Origin: JAIBJN01 sp963847985
GTDB taxonomy: Bacteria; Actinomycetota; Thermoleophilia; Gaiellales; Gaiellaceae
Direction: 5' to 3'
Assembly (NCBI GenBank): GCA_963847985.1
Contig: CAWKBS010000008.1
Location: 620,001 to 684,000, forward strand
DNA length: 64,000 bases
Part shown: piece by piece, positions 54,096 to 62,523 of the stretch
Numbering within the stretch: position 1 is the first letter of the stretch
How the letters are laid out: each line of letters begins with the position of its first letter
Notes under the pieces: generated by a model
Databases searched by the model: none
What the model was told of the DNA's origin: nothing
Seen by the model: only the letters and a program-made list of their open reading frames with translations
Position numbers and translations under genes: made by a program

Positions 54096-55295
54096 ATGAG
54101 GACGACCCGCAGAGGCTGGATTTCGGCGTTCGTAGGGGTAGGGGTGGTGATGCTTCTCGTCGTTCCGACGGTATGGGCGCTCGGTGGTGGCGGTAAGAAG
54201 GAGCAATCGCCGCTCGTGATCGGCCACCGCGGCGCGGCCGGGTACCTGCCCGACCACACGCTGGAGGGGTACGAGCTGGCGATCAAGCTGGGCGCCGACT
54301 ACATCGAGCCGGACCTGGTGGCGACGAAGGACGGGCATCTGATCGCCCGCCACGAGCCGAACATCACCACGACGACCGACGTGGCGAGCCGTCCGGAGTT
54401 CGCCGCCCGGGAGACGACGAAGATCGTCGACGGGGTCGCCGAGACCGGCTTCTTCGCGTCCGACTTCACGCTCGCCGAGATCAAGACCCTCCGCGCGGTC
54501 CAGCCGCTGGCTGAGCGGCCTCAGCAGTTCAACGGCCGCTTCAAGATCCCCACGCTCAGCGAGGTCATCGACCTGGCGAAGCGCTGGTCGAAGAAGCTCG
54601 ACCGTGAGATCGGCGTCTACCCGGAGACCAAGCACCCGACCTACCACGCCGGGCTCGGGCTCCCGCTCGAGCACCGGCTCGTGAAGGTGCTCGACCGGGC
54701 CGGCTGGAACAACCGCCGCTCGCCGGTGTTCATCCAGTCCTTCGAGCAGTCCAACCTCAAGCTGCTCGACAAGCTGACGAAGGTGCGCCTGGTCCAGCTT
54801 GTGGATGCCAACGACGTCGCCCCTGACGGGACGATCACCTACGCGCCGCCGTTCGATCGGCCCTACGACTGGACCGTCTCCGGCGATCCCGAGCTCCAGA
54901 GCCGCACCTTCGGCTTCTTCACGACCGACGAGGGCCTCGAGGAGATCAGCACGTACGCCGACGGTATCGGCCCCTGGAAGCCGTACATCGTCAGCTCGCG
55001 GGCGATCGCCCTGAACCCGGACGGCTCGGTCGCCGACGCGAACGGCGACGGCCTCGTCAACGAGACCGACCGCGTGTTGCTCCCGCCGACCGATCTCGTC
55101 GAGCGGGTCCACGACCACGGCCTGCTGATCCACACGTGGACGTTCCGCAACGAGCAGCGGCGTCTGGCGAGCGACTTCGGCGGTAACCCGGTCAACGAGT
55201 ACCTGCTGTTCTACGAGCTCGGCGTCGACGGCCTCTTCTCGGACTTCCCCGACACCGCGTTCACGTCACGCGAGCTGTTCCGGCTGGAGGACTAG
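54096..55295 (+). CDS. glpQ: Exported glycerophosphodiester phosphodiesterase
   Basis: Releases glycerol-3-phosphate from phospholipid head-group diesters outside the membrane. N-terminal signal or anchor (WISAFVGVGVVMLLVVPTVW), then the catalytic HRGAAGYLPDHT with the paired His in ARHEPNITTTTD and metal-binding Glu/Asp in GADYIEPDLVATKDG. Further KIPTLSEVIDLAKRW and PVFIQSFEQSNLK as in GlpQ. 399 residues. An EF-hand-like DANGDGLVNETDRV loop may bind calcium. ATG 54096. Confidence 0.92.
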   Translation: MRTTRRGWISAFVGVGVVMLLVVPTVWALGGGGKKEQSPLVIGHRGAAGYLPDHTLEGYELAIKLGADYIEPDLVATKDGHLIARHEPNITTTTDVASRPEFAARETTKIVDGVAETGFFASDFTLAEIKTLRAVQPLAERPQQFNGRFKIPTLSEVIDLAKRWSKKLDREIGVYPETKHPTYHAGLGLPLEHRLVKVLDRAGWNNRRSPVFIQSFEQSNLKLLDKLTKVRLVQLVDANDVAPDGTITYAPPFDRPYDWTVSGDPELQSRTFGFFTTDEGLEEISTYADGIGPWKPYIVSSRAIALNPDGSVADANGDGLVNETDRVLLPPTDLVERVHDHGLLIHTWTFRNEQRRLASDFGGNPVNEYLLFYELGVDGLFSDFPDTAFTSRELFRLED

Positions 55296-55310
55296 CCGCT
55301 CGGCGCTTCC

Positions 55311-55336
55311 GGAGTGCCCGCGGCGACGGGCGCTCC
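55311..55336 (+). terminator. Terminator after the phosphodiesterase
   Basis: Ten-base stem GGAGTGCCCG/CGGGCGCTCC (one G-T pair) with loop CGGCGA, 16 bp after the stop. Confidence 0.65.
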
Positions 55337-55374
55337 GGGAGCGTGCCGGGAACCTCCCCTGATAAACAGGCTGC

Positions 55375-55494
55375 GTGTCGGCGGACGTATTCCTCGCTCT
55401 CGATGAGGGAAGCTCGAGCACGCGCTGCGTCGCCCACGACCGGCGCCTGCAGGAGCGCGGCTCCCTAGGCCGGCGGTTTATTCTCCGCGCATGA
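55375..55494 (+). pseudogene. Glycerol kinase N-terminal fragment
   Basis: A 39-codon frame reading VSADVFLALDEGSSSTRCVA then HDRRLQERG, the N-terminal phosphate-binding motif of FGGY glycerol kinases (DxGxxSTR), followed by unrelated residues and a stop. The stop overlaps the start of the molybdenum hydroxylase gene. Together with the adjacent glycerophosphodiesterase it indicates a glycerol locus cut by deletion. Confidence 0.65.
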
Positions 55495-57767
55495 GCGTCG
55501 CCGAGACCGAGCCGGCCCCGTTCCTGCGGCCGGACGGCAAGGAGAAGGTCACCGGCTCCGGCCGCTACACGGCCGACCTGAGCCTGACCGGGCAGCTCCA
55601 CGCGAAGTTCCGCTACGCCGACCACACGCACGCGCGGATCGTCTCGATCGACGCGAGCCGCGCCCGGGCGCTGCCGGGTGTGCTCGCCGTCCTGACGCAC
55701 GAGGACGTGCCGGACGTGCTCTACGGCGACCTCGTGCAGGATCGGCGACTGTTCGCGAAGGAGGCCGTGCGCTTCGAGGGCGACGTGGTCGCGGCCGTCG
55801 CAGCGCTGACGCCCGAGATCGCGGCCGAGGCTGCCGCGCTCGTCGAGGTCGAGTACGAGCCGCTCGAGCCCGTGAGCGACATCGAGGCCGCGCTCGAGGA
55901 CGACTCGCCGCTCGTCCACCCCGGCTGGGAGTCCTACGAGGGCGACGAGGACCTGGGGCGTCACGGCAACGTCCTCGGCTACTCCACGATCGTGAAGGGC
56001 GACGCCGACGCCGCCATGGCGGAAGCCGACGTCGTCGTCAGGGGCCGCTACGTGGCCGACGCCTCCCAGGGAGCGCCGATCGAGCCGCGCGCGCTCCTGG
56101 CCCAGTGGCAGGGGGACAAGGTCACGGTCTGGAGCTCGACCCAGGTTCCGTACGCCGCCAGGGCCGGTGTCGCGCACGTCCTCGAGCTGCCGCAGTCCCA
56201 CGTCCGCATCGTCGTCCCGCTCCTCGGCGGCGGCTTCGGCTCGAAGTGCGACTTCCACTACGAGGGCCACGTCGCCGCACTCGCGCGGGCGGCCGGGCGT
56301 CCGGTCAAGCTCGTCTTCACGCGCGAGGAGGAGTTCATCGCGCCCGACCACCGGCGCGAGGGCATGGTGATCGAGCTCGAGACGGGCGCGCGCAGCGACG
56401 GGACGCTCGTCGCGCGGCGCGGCCGGCTCGTCCTCGACGGCGGCGCCTACTGCGGGGAGGGCGGCTTCTTTGCCCAGATGGCGGCCATGCACGCCTGCGG
56501 GCCCTACGAGCTCGAGAACGTGAACGTCGAGTCCACGCTCGTCTACACGAACAACCAGCCGTCCGGCTCGATCCGCGCGCCGACCGCTCCGCAGGTCTGC
56601 TGGGCGCTCGAGCAGCACATGGACGAGCTGGCCGAGGCGCTCGGGCTCGACCCCATCGATCTGCGCCGGCGCACGCTGGTCCACGAGGGCTCCGAGGGCC
56701 CGACGCGCCAGGTGCTCGGCCCGATCGCCGTCAAGGAGACGCTCGAACGCGCACTCGAGCTGATCGCGCCCGAAGGCGAGCTGCCCGACGACGAGGCGAT
56801 CGGGGTCGCCTGCGGCTGGTGGCCGTCCTTCGGCAACCCCTCGGGCGCCTACGTGAAGCTGAACGGCGACGGGTCGGGGACGATCGTCACCGGCGCCCAG
56901 GAGAACGGCAGCGGCGCCGTGATGGCGCTCCCGCTCCTCGTCGCCGACGTGCTCGGCATGAGCCCGGAAGACTTCTCGATCCTCTACCAGGACACGGAGG
57001 CCGCCCCCTTCGACGCCGGCTCATCCGGCTCGCAGACGACGATGAACAACGGTCGCGCCGTGGTCGCGGCCGCGGTCGAAGTGCGGGACCTGCTGCTCGA
57101 CATGGCCGCGAAGAGGCTGGAGGTGGCGCGCGAGGACCTCGAGCTCGCCGACGGGCAGGTGCGCGTCGTCGGCTCGCCGGCCAACGCGATCGAGATCTCC
57201 GCGCTCGCCGGCGCCGGCGAGCGCTTGATCGGCAAGGGCTCGGGTCGGGCGCCGAAGAACCCTCCGTGCGAGGCCGAGGGGTGCCTCGGTCGCCTGGGCA
57301 TGGAGTCGTTCCTGGAGCCGCAGGTGTTCACGCACGCCGCCCGCGTGAAGGTCGACCGCGAGACGGGCGTCGTCCGGGTGCTGCAGGTCGCCGCGGTGCA
57401 CGACTCGGGCACGATCATCAACCGAGTCGGTGCGAGCGGGCAGGTCTACGGGGGCGTCGTCATGGGGATCGGGCAGGCGCTCCTCGAGGTGTCGCAGCTC
57501 GACGCCGACGGGCGCCAGCGGAACCCGCACCTGCTCGACTACAAGCTCGTGACCGCCGCGGACGCGCCGCGGATCGACGTCGCGTGGATCGAGACGCCGG
57601 CCGAGAACGGCGGCCCGCTGGGAACGAAGGGCGTCGGCGAGCCCCCGACCGTCCCGACCCCGGGCGCGATCGCCAACGCCATCGCCGGGGTCGTCGGCGC
57701 CCGGGTCAGGGAGCTGCCGATGACGCCGGAGCGCGTCTGGGCGGCCACCGCCGGGCAGGTGGAATGA
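55491..57767 (+). CDS. Xanthine dehydrogenase-family large (molybdopterin) subunit
   Basis: Mo-cofactor subunit of a three-part hydroxylase, 758 residues. N-terminal domain with KVTGSGRYTADLSLTGQLHA, Mo-binding segments LLGGGFGSKCDFHYEGHVAA and the GSIRAPTAPQVCWALEQHMD position where CO dehydrogenases have AYRGAGR or AYxCSFR, so it is not a form I or II CoxL. The conserved Glu region LGTKGVGEPPTVPTPGAIAN is present. Substrate unknown (purines, aldehydes or N-heterocycles). ATG 55491. Confidence 0.88.
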   Translation: MSVAETEPAPFLRPDGKEKVTGSGRYTADLSLTGQLHAKFRYADHTHARIVSIDASRARALPGVLAVLTHEDVPDVLYGDLVQDRRLFAKEAVRFEGDVVAAVAALTPEIAAEAAALVEVEYEPLEPVSDIEAALEDDSPLVHPGWESYEGDEDLGRHGNVLGYSTIVKGDADAAMAEADVVVRGRYVADASQGAPIEPRALLAQWQGDKVTVWSSTQVPYAARAGVAHVLELPQSHVRIVVPLLGGGFGSKCDFHYEGHVAALARAAGRPVKLVFTREEEFIAPDHRREGMVIELETGARSDGTLVARRGRLVLDGGAYCGEGGFFAQMAAMHACGPYELENVNVESTLVYTNNQPSGSIRAPTAPQVCWALEQHMDELAEALGLDPIDLRRRTLVHEGSEGPTRQVLGPIAVKETLERALELIAPEGELPDDEAIGVACGWWPSFGNPSGAYVKLNGDGSGTIVTGAQENGSGAVMALPLLVADVLGMSPEDFSILYQDTEAAPFDAGSSGSQTTMNNGRAVVAAAVEVRDLLLDMAAKRLEVAREDLELADGQVRVVGSPANAIEISALAGAGERLIGKGSGRAPKNPPCEAEGCLGRLGMESFLEPQVFTHAARVKVDRETGVVRVLQVAAVHDSGTIINRVGASGQVYGGVVMGIGQALLEVSQLDADGRQRNPHLLDYKLVTAADAPRIDVAWIETPAENGGPLGTKGVGEPPTVPTPGAIANAIAGVVGARVRELPMTPERVWAATAGQVE

Positions 57768-58672
57768 CCTCCGCCTATCTCGCGGCCGCAAACCTCGACG
57801 AGGCGCTGTCCGCGCTGGCCGAGGGCGCACGCCCGGTCGCCGGGGGGACCGATCTCGTCGTCGGCGCCCGCCAGGGCAAGGCGCCGCTCCCGGAGAGCCT
57901 CGTCGCCATCCACCGGCTCGACGAGCTCCGCGGGATCACGGACGACGGCGATCGGCTCCGCCTCGGCGCCCTCGTCACCCACGCGGAGATCGCCGCCGAG
58001 CCCGTCGTCGTCGAGCGGCTGACCGCGCTCGCCGACGCTTCGGCGATCGTCGGCTCGCACGCGACCCGCGCCCACGGGACGATCGGCGGCAACCTCATGA
58101 ACGCCTCGCCGGCCATGGAGTCCGGCGGCCCGCTCATGGTCCTCGGCGCGAGCGTTGCGCTGAGCTCGTCCTCGGGCGAGCGGCAGGTCCCCGTGGCCGA
58201 GCTGATGACGGGCCCGGGCACGACCGTCGCCGCCCCGGAGGAGCTGCTCACCGGGGTCGAGATTCCGCTGCCGGCGGCCGGGACCGGAAGCGCCTACGTC
58301 CGGCTCGAGTACCGCCGGCAGATGGAGATCGCGGTCGTCGGCGCGACCGCGGCCGCCACGGTCGAAGGCGGGACGGTGACGTGGGCGGGCGTCGCGATCA
58401 CGGCGCTGGCGCCCACGATCCGGCTCGTGCCGGGCGCCGCCGACGCGCTGGTCGGCTCCGACGGCGGCCCCGACGCAGTGCGCGAGGCCGCGGGGGCAGC
58501 CGCGGAGGCGGCGCAGCCGATCTCCGACGTTCGCGCCTCGGCCGACTACCGCCGCGCGATGGCGGAGGTCGTGGCGCGGCGCGCCCTCACGGTCGCCGTG
58601 GCCAGGGCGCGCGGCGAGTCGGTCGCAGTGCCGGCCAGCACGGCGGTCTTCGGGGCGGGAGGCGTCCGGTGA
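57764..58672 (+). CDS. Hydroxylase FAD-binding (medium) subunit
   Basis: FAD subunit of the same complex, 302 residues: GARPVAGGTDLVVGARQGKA (pyrophosphate loop), ATRAHGTIGGNLMNASPAME (the TIGGN flavin motif) and a C-terminal CO_deh_flav_C domain (SAYVRLEYRRQMEIAVVGAT). ATGA overlap with the large subunit and GTGA overlap with the small subunit indicate balanced translation. Confidence 0.9.
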   Translation: MTSAYLAAANLDEALSALAEGARPVAGGTDLVVGARQGKAPLPESLVAIHRLDELRGITDDGDRLRLGALVTHAEIAAEPVVVERLTALADASAIVGSHATRAHGTIGGNLMNASPAMESGGPLMVLGASVALSSSSGERQVPVAELMTGPGTTVAAPEELLTGVEIPLPAAGTGSAYVRLEYRRQMEIAVVGATAAATVEGGTVTWAGVAITALAPTIRLVPGAADALVGSDGGPDAVREAAGAAAEAAQPISDVRASADYRRAMAEVVARRALTVAVARARGESVAVPASTAVFGAGGVR

Positions 58673-59124
58673 AGGCCCCGCTCACGCTGGCCGTCAACGG
58701 CGTCGCCTATCCGATCGAGGTGGCGCTCGAGACGACGCTGCTCTTCGCCGTGCGCGACGCCGTCGGTCTCACCGGCGCGAAGGAGGGCTGCGACGACTCG
58801 GAGTGCGGCGCCTGCATGATGCTCCTCGACGGGAAGCCGGTGAACTCGTGCTCGTACCTCGCCCTCCAGGCGGACGGCCGCGAGGTGACGACGGTCGAGG
58901 GGCTTGCGGACGGCGCCGACCTCGCCCCGCTCCAGCGCGCGTTCCTCGAGCACGGCGGCGTCCAGTGCGGCTTCTGCACGCCCGGCATGCTCATCTCCGC
59001 GACGGCTCTGCTCCGCGCGAACCCGCACCCGACCGAGGACGAGGTCCGCATCGGCCTGTCGGGAAACCTCTGCCGCTGTACCGGCTATGACGGCATCGTC
59101 AAGGCCGTGCTCGACCTGACTTGA
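58669..59124 (+). CDS. Hydroxylase 2Fe-2S (small) subunit
   Basis: Iron-sulfur subunit, 151 residues. First cluster GCDDSECGACMMLLDGKPVN with fourth Cys in SCSYLALQ; second cluster QCGFCTPGMLISATALL and NLCRCTGYDGIVKAVL. Passes electrons from Mo centre to FAD. No twin-arginine signal in any subunit, so the enzyme is cytosolic. GTG 58669. TTGACA of the next promoter begins two bases before its stop codon. Confidence 0.93.
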   Translation: MKAPLTLAVNGVAYPIEVALETTLLFAVRDAVGLTGAKEGCDDSECGACMMLLDGKPVNSCSYLALQADGREVTTVEGLADGADLAPLQRAFLEHGGVQCGFCTPGMLISATALLRANPHPTEDEVRIGLSGNLCRCTGYDGIVKAVLDLT

Positions 59125-59150
59125 CACGTAACCATTAGGTTACATATCAT
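59121..59150 (+). promoter_or_regulatory. Promoter with palindromic operator for the ArsR-SRPBCC gene
   Basis: TTGACA at 59121-59126, TATCAT at 59145-59150, spacing 18. The spacer carries a perfect palindrome GTAACCATTAGGTTAC (59128-59143). The start codon is 8 bases after the -10 box, so transcript and start codon nearly coincide and the mRNA should be leaderless. Likely autorepression by the encoded regulator. Confidence 0.78.
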
Positions 59151-59157
59151 CGTCCGC

Positions 59158-59928
59158 ATGGACGAGGTGTTCAAGGCACTCGCCGACCCGACGCGGAGAA
59201 GCCTGCTCGACGAGCTCTACCGGGAGGACGGCCAGACGTTGAGCGCGCTCGAGCAGCGTCTGCCGATGACGCGCATCGGTGTCATGAAGCACCTGCGGGT
59301 CCTCGAGGCGGCCGGCCTGGTGACGACCAAGCGGCGCGGCCGCGAGAAGCTCCACTTCCTGAACCCCGTCCCGATCCGGCTCGTCCACGACCGCTGGGTG
59401 AGCAAGTACGCCGAGCCCTGGGCCGCGAGGCTCACAGGGCTCAAGAAGCGACTGGAGGACACGATGGAGAAGGTGTTCGAGATCTACATCAAGACGACCC
59501 CGGAGCGCCTCTGGGAGGCGATCACCGACGCGGAGCAGCGATCCCAGTACTCGTTCGGCGTCGCCGTCGAATCCGACTGGACGTCCGGCTCCCGCTACGA
59601 GTCCAACCACCGCGGAGCCGGCGTCGCGATCGCGGAGGGCGAGAACCTCGAGGTGGATCCGCCGCGCCGGCTCGTCCAGAGCTTCAACGCCCTCTGGAGC
59701 GACGACGTGAAGGCCGAGGGCACCTCGCGGGTCACCTGGGAGATCGAGCCTGTCGGCGACTCCTGCCGACTGGTCGTCACCCACGACCAGCTCCGCGAGG
59801 GAGCCAACGACGAGGTCTACGGCGGTTGGCCGATGATCCTCTCCGGCCTGAAGACGCTCCTCGAGACCGGGGAGAAGCTCACGACGCCCGGCTCGCTGCG
59901 GTACTCGGACGCCACCGCGGCCTTCTGA
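59158..59928 (+). CDS. ArsR-type regulator fused to SRPBCC (AHSA1-like) domain
   Basis: A 256-residue fusion. Residues 1-100 are an ArsR winged helix (FKALADPTRRSLLDELYRED, MTRIGVMKHLRVLEAAGLVT, KRRGREKLHFLNPVPIRLVH) without the metal-binding Cys box. From residue about 103 follows an AHSA1-like SRPBCC domain (MEKVFEIYIKTTPERLWEAI to VVTHDQLREGANDEVYGGWP). The second part could start separately at ATG 59464, but the frame is continuous. The fused ligand pocket probably senses a hydrophobic molecule. Confidence 0.88.
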   Translation: MDEVFKALADPTRRSLLDELYREDGQTLSALEQRLPMTRIGVMKHLRVLEAAGLVTTKRRGREKLHFLNPVPIRLVHDRWVSKYAEPWAARLTGLKKRLEDTMEKVFEIYIKTTPERLWEAITDAEQRSQYSFGVAVESDWTSGSRYESNHRGAGVAIAEGENLEVDPPRRLVQSFNALWSDDVKAEGTSRVTWEIEPVGDSCRLVVTHDQLREGANDEVYGGWPMILSGLKTLLETGEKLTTPGSLRYSDATAAF

Positions 59929-59938
59929 CGGCGCTTGC

Positions 59939-59975
59939 GACCGAGGCGCCGCCCTTGTCCGGCGGCGCCTCGGTC
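59939..59975 (+). terminator. Bidirectional terminator
   Basis: Perfect 15-bp stem (GACCGAGGCGCCGCC and complement) with a 7-base loop, between convergent genes ending at 59928 and 59983. Confidence 0.82.
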
Positions 59976-59982
59976 ACCGCGT

Positions 59983-60399
59983 CTAGTCCGCCTGCATCAT
60001 GCGAAAGTGGTTCCCGGACGAGTCGCGGAAGCCCGCGTCGAAGCCGTAGGGCCGCTGGGCCGGCTCCTGCGTGAACTCGACGCCGCGGCCCTTGAGCTCC
60101 TCGAACGTGGACTGCACGTCGTCGGCCGTGAAGAAGAGGCCGCCGCCGGCGCCTTTGGCGAGGATCTCCTTGATCTTCGCGCGCGTGTCCTCCTCGAACA
60201 CCGGCGGCCCCGGCACGTCCATCAGCGTGATGCTGATCTCCGGCTGCCCGGGGACGCCGACGGTCAGCCAGCGGAAATTGCCGAGCTCGGGCACGGTGAC
60301 GTCCTCGCGGAGCTCGAGCCCCAGCTTCTCGGTGTAGAAGGCGAGAGCCTCGTCCTGGTCGTCGACCCAGACCTGCGTGTGGGTGAGCTGCTTCAACAT
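59983..60399 (-). CDS. VOC/glyoxalase-family protein
   Basis: A 138-residue protein: LKQLTHTQVWVDDQDEALAF, YTEKLGLELREDVTVPELGN, TADDVQSTFEELKGRGVEFT, and GFDAGFRDSSGNHFRMMQ. Fits the actinobacterial bleomycin-resistance/glyoxalase-like group. ATG 60399, 38 bp downstream of the AraC gene on the same strand, a pair often seen together. Confidence 0.87.
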   Translation of the reverse strand: MLKQLTHTQVWVDDQDEALAFYTEKLGLELREDVTVPELGNFRWLTVGVPGQPEISITLMDVPGPPVFEEDTRAKIKEILAKGAGGGLFFTADDVQSTFEELKGRGVEFTQEPAQRPYGFDAGFRDSSGNHFRMMQAD

Positions 60400-60436
60400 G
60401 TCGTCCTCCTGGGTGGTGGTTCGCGTGAGGACGACG

Positions 60437-60871
60437 CTAGCCGGGCTGCGCGCCGCTGTCTTCTCCAAACGTGCTGCGCTGCGGGCGGCCGTACGCCTGC
60501 AGCACGCAGGTCGGGACGCGCACACGGCTGACCGCCGGGGCGTGCGCAGCCCGGTAGGCGGTAGGGGACATCCCGTACACCCGGCCGAAGCTCGTGGTGA
60601 AGGACCCGATGCTCCGCAGCCCGACCAGCAGGCAGATGTCCGCCACCGAGCGGTCGGTGCTGCGGAGGAGAGCAGCCGCACGCTCCAGGCGCCGGGTCAG
60701 GAGGTAGCGGTGCGGGGGCTCCCCGAAGGCCCGCCGGAACTCGCGGCTGAAGTGGGCGGGGGAGAGGTGCGCTGCTTCGGCCAGCGTGGCGACGTCGAGC
60801 GGCTCGCGGTAGCGGGCGTCCGCGATGTCCTTCGCGCGAAGCAGGTGCCGGACAGGATGAGCAGCCTTCAC
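60437..60871 (-). CDS. AraC-family transcriptional regulator
   Basis: A 144-residue regulator consisting almost only of the double-HTH DNA-binding domain: LDVATLAEAAHLSPAHFSRE with FRRAFGEPPHRYLLTRRLER, then RSVADICLLVGLRSIGSFTT and FGRVYGMSPTAYR. Lacks the sugar-binding arm. Likely controls the VOC gene immediately downstream. Confidence 0.9.
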   Translation of the reverse strand: MKAAHPVRHLLRAKDIADARYREPLDVATLAEAAHLSPAHFSREFRRAFGEPPHRYLLTRRLERAAALLRSTDRSVADICLLVGLRSIGSFTTSFGRVYGMSPTAYRAAHAPAVSRVRVPTCVLQAYGRPQRSTFGEDSGAQPG

Positions 60872-60875
60872 GGCC

Positions 60876-61367
60876 TCAGTATTGCGACGAAGCGCTACTC
60901 GTCCGCCAGAGGACGAGGCCGACGACGAGCCACGCGAGCCCGACCACGGGCAGGACCGGAGTCAGGAAGAAGGAGGTGGGCCCGGTCAGAACGAGCAGAA
61001 GGCCCGCCCACCAGGCGAGCACGCGCTGCTGGACCAGGCTTGCGGCGAAGAGAGCGATGCCGACGGTGTACAGGACGCTCGCGAGCGCCTGGGCGATCCC
61101 TCCGTACCGCGGGACGGGATCGTCGAACCGCGCGGCCTCGCCCGCGTAGGAGCCCCAGGGAAACGTCCAGAACTGCAGCGCCGTGCCGAGCGCGAGGAGC
61201 GCGAGCCCCGACACGGTGAGGAGAAGACCTGCGCGCGCGAGTCGCCCCGGCCGGGGGAGCCGGCGGCCGAGCGCGAGCGCTCCCACGAGGAAGAGCAGAA
61301 AGGATGCGACCAGGAGCTTGCCCGCGTCCATCCAGGTGAGCCCGAGGACGACCTCCTTCCGGTTCAC
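60876..61367 (-). CDS. Integral membrane protein, N-terminus uncertain
   Basis: From GTG 61367, 163 residues with four hydrophobic segments (DAGKLLVASFLLFLVGALAL, AGLLLTVSGLALLALGTALQ, GIAQALASVLYTVGIALFAA, LAWWAGLLLVLTGPTSFFLT). The same frame stays open upstream and encodes another helix (AAVAGGVLWLLVWAHSLAAH) to about 61490 but without ATG, GTG or TTG. The real start may be non-standard or lost to an indel. No family recognised. Confidence 0.6.
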   Translation of the reverse strand: MNRKEVVLGLTWMDAGKLLVASFLLFLVGALALGRRLPRPGRLARAGLLLTVSGLALLALGTALQFWTFPWGSYAGEAARFDDPVPRYGGIAQALASVLYTVGIALFAASLVQQRVLAWWAGLLLVLTGPTSFFLTPVLPVVGLAWLVVGLVLWRTSSASSQY

Positions 61368-61564
61368 CTCGCCCGGTCCGTGGGCGGCGAGCGAGTGGGC
61401 CCAGACGAGCAGCCAGAGGACGCCGCCCGCGACTGCGGCCGGGCCGCCCCAGCTCGTGAGCGCCGTTCCCGTGCGCCTCGGAGCGGTCGCGCTCAGGCGG
61501 AGGACCTCACGACCGGAGTATGCGCTCCCGTCAGGCGTGCATCGGGATCTGGCAAGGTGTCGTC

Positions 61565-62356
61565 GTGAGCGACCAGGCGGCCAGAGGCGAGGCGTTCCGG
61601 GCGCTGCACGCCGGGGAGCCGTTCGTCATCCCGAATCCCTGGGACGCGGGCTCGGCGCGCGTGCTGGCCGCGCACGGCTTCAAGGCGCTGGCGACGACGA
61701 GCTCCGGCTTCGCGTTCACGCTCGGCCGGCTGGACGGCGGCGCGACGCTCGACGAGGTGGCCGCGCACGTGGAGGTGCTCTCCTCGGTCACGGACCTGCC
61801 GGTCTCCGTCGACCTCGAGAACGGCTACGGGCCCGAGCCGGAGGCCGCCGCGCAGGCGATTGCGCGCGTCGCGGCGGCGGGGGCGGTGGGCGGGTCGATC
61901 GAGGACTGGGACCCGTCGGGGCACATCTACGAGCTCGGCCACGCGGTCGAGCGGGTCGCCGCGGCAGTCGAGGCGGCGAGAGCGCTCGACTTCCCCTTCA
62001 CCGTGACCGCCCGGGCCGAGAACTACGTCCGCGGGAACCCCGATCTCGCCGACACGATTGCGCGCCTCCAGGCCTTCGAGGCGGCGGGCGCAGACGTGCT
62101 CTATGCGCCCTGGCTCAGGACGGTCGAGGAGATCGAGGCCGTGTGCAGTGCCGTCTCGCGCCCCGTGAACGTGCTGGCGCGTCCCGAGCTCACATTCGCC
62201 GAGCACGCCGCCGCCGGCGCACAGCGCGTGAGCGTGGGCGGGTGGCTGACCTGGGTCGCCGTCGGCGCCTTCGCCGACGCCGCGAAGCGGATCGCGGACG
62301 ACGGCGACTTCTCCGCGCTGGGCAGGCCGCTCCCGCTCGCCGACTGGCTCGGCTAG
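61565..62356 (+). CDS. Isocitrate lyase/PEP-mutase family enzyme
   Basis: A 263-residue TIM-barrel enzyme: FVIPNPWDAGSARVLAAHGF, LPVSVDLENGYGPEPEAAAQ (metal-binding region), GGSIEDWDPSGHIYELGHAV, TARAENYVRGNPDLADTI. It has no KKCGH motif of isocitrate lyase proper, so it belongs to the carboxyphosphonoenolpyruvate mutase-like group of unknown substrate. GTG 61565 is chosen because the family N-terminus begins there. The stop is followed at once by repeat copy C. Confidence 0.86.
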   Translation: MSDQAARGEAFRALHAGEPFVIPNPWDAGSARVLAAHGFKALATTSSGFAFTLGRLDGGATLDEVAAHVEVLSSVTDLPVSVDLENGYGPEPEAAAQAIARVAAAGAVGGSIEDWDPSGHIYELGHAVERVAAAVEAARALDFPFTVTARAENYVRGNPDLADTIARLQAFEAAGADVLYAPWLRTVEEIEAVCSAVSRPVNVLARPELTFAEHAAAGAQRVSVGGWLTWVAVGAFADAAKRIADDGDFSALGRPLPLADWLG

Positions 62357-62359
62357 TTA

Positions 62360-62523
62360 GGAGGGTTTGGCGAAATAACGGCTGTGCCGCCGGGCCGCGC
62401 TGCTCGCCCCGAAGACTGCGTCCTCAGTCGCGCCCGTAGCCTCCGGCTACGAACGCTCCCTGCGTCCTTGTTTCGGAACGACCATCGCACCCCGGCGACG
62501 AGCGGAATTTCACCAAACCCTCC
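62360..62523 (-). repeat. Palindromic dispersed repeat, copy C (inverted)
   Basis: Reverse complement of the family at 26899, with core hairpin GTAGCC-TCC-GGCTAC at 62434. Terminal arms GAGGGTTTGGCGAAAT (62361-62376) and ATTTCACCAAACCCTC (62507-62522) are inverted repeats with one mismatch, extending into GGCTAG on both sides, where TAG are the stop codons of the flanking convergent genes. It fills the intergenic space exactly. Confidence 0.82.

Noticed and set aside
55491..59124. Aerobic CO dehydrogenase
   Set aside because: The large subunit has SIRAPTAPQ where CoxL forms have AYxCSFR or AYRGAGR, so CO oxidation is not supported.
62360..62523. Copy C as an insertion sequence
   Set aside because: Too short for a transposase, with no flanking target duplication visible; kept as a repeat only.
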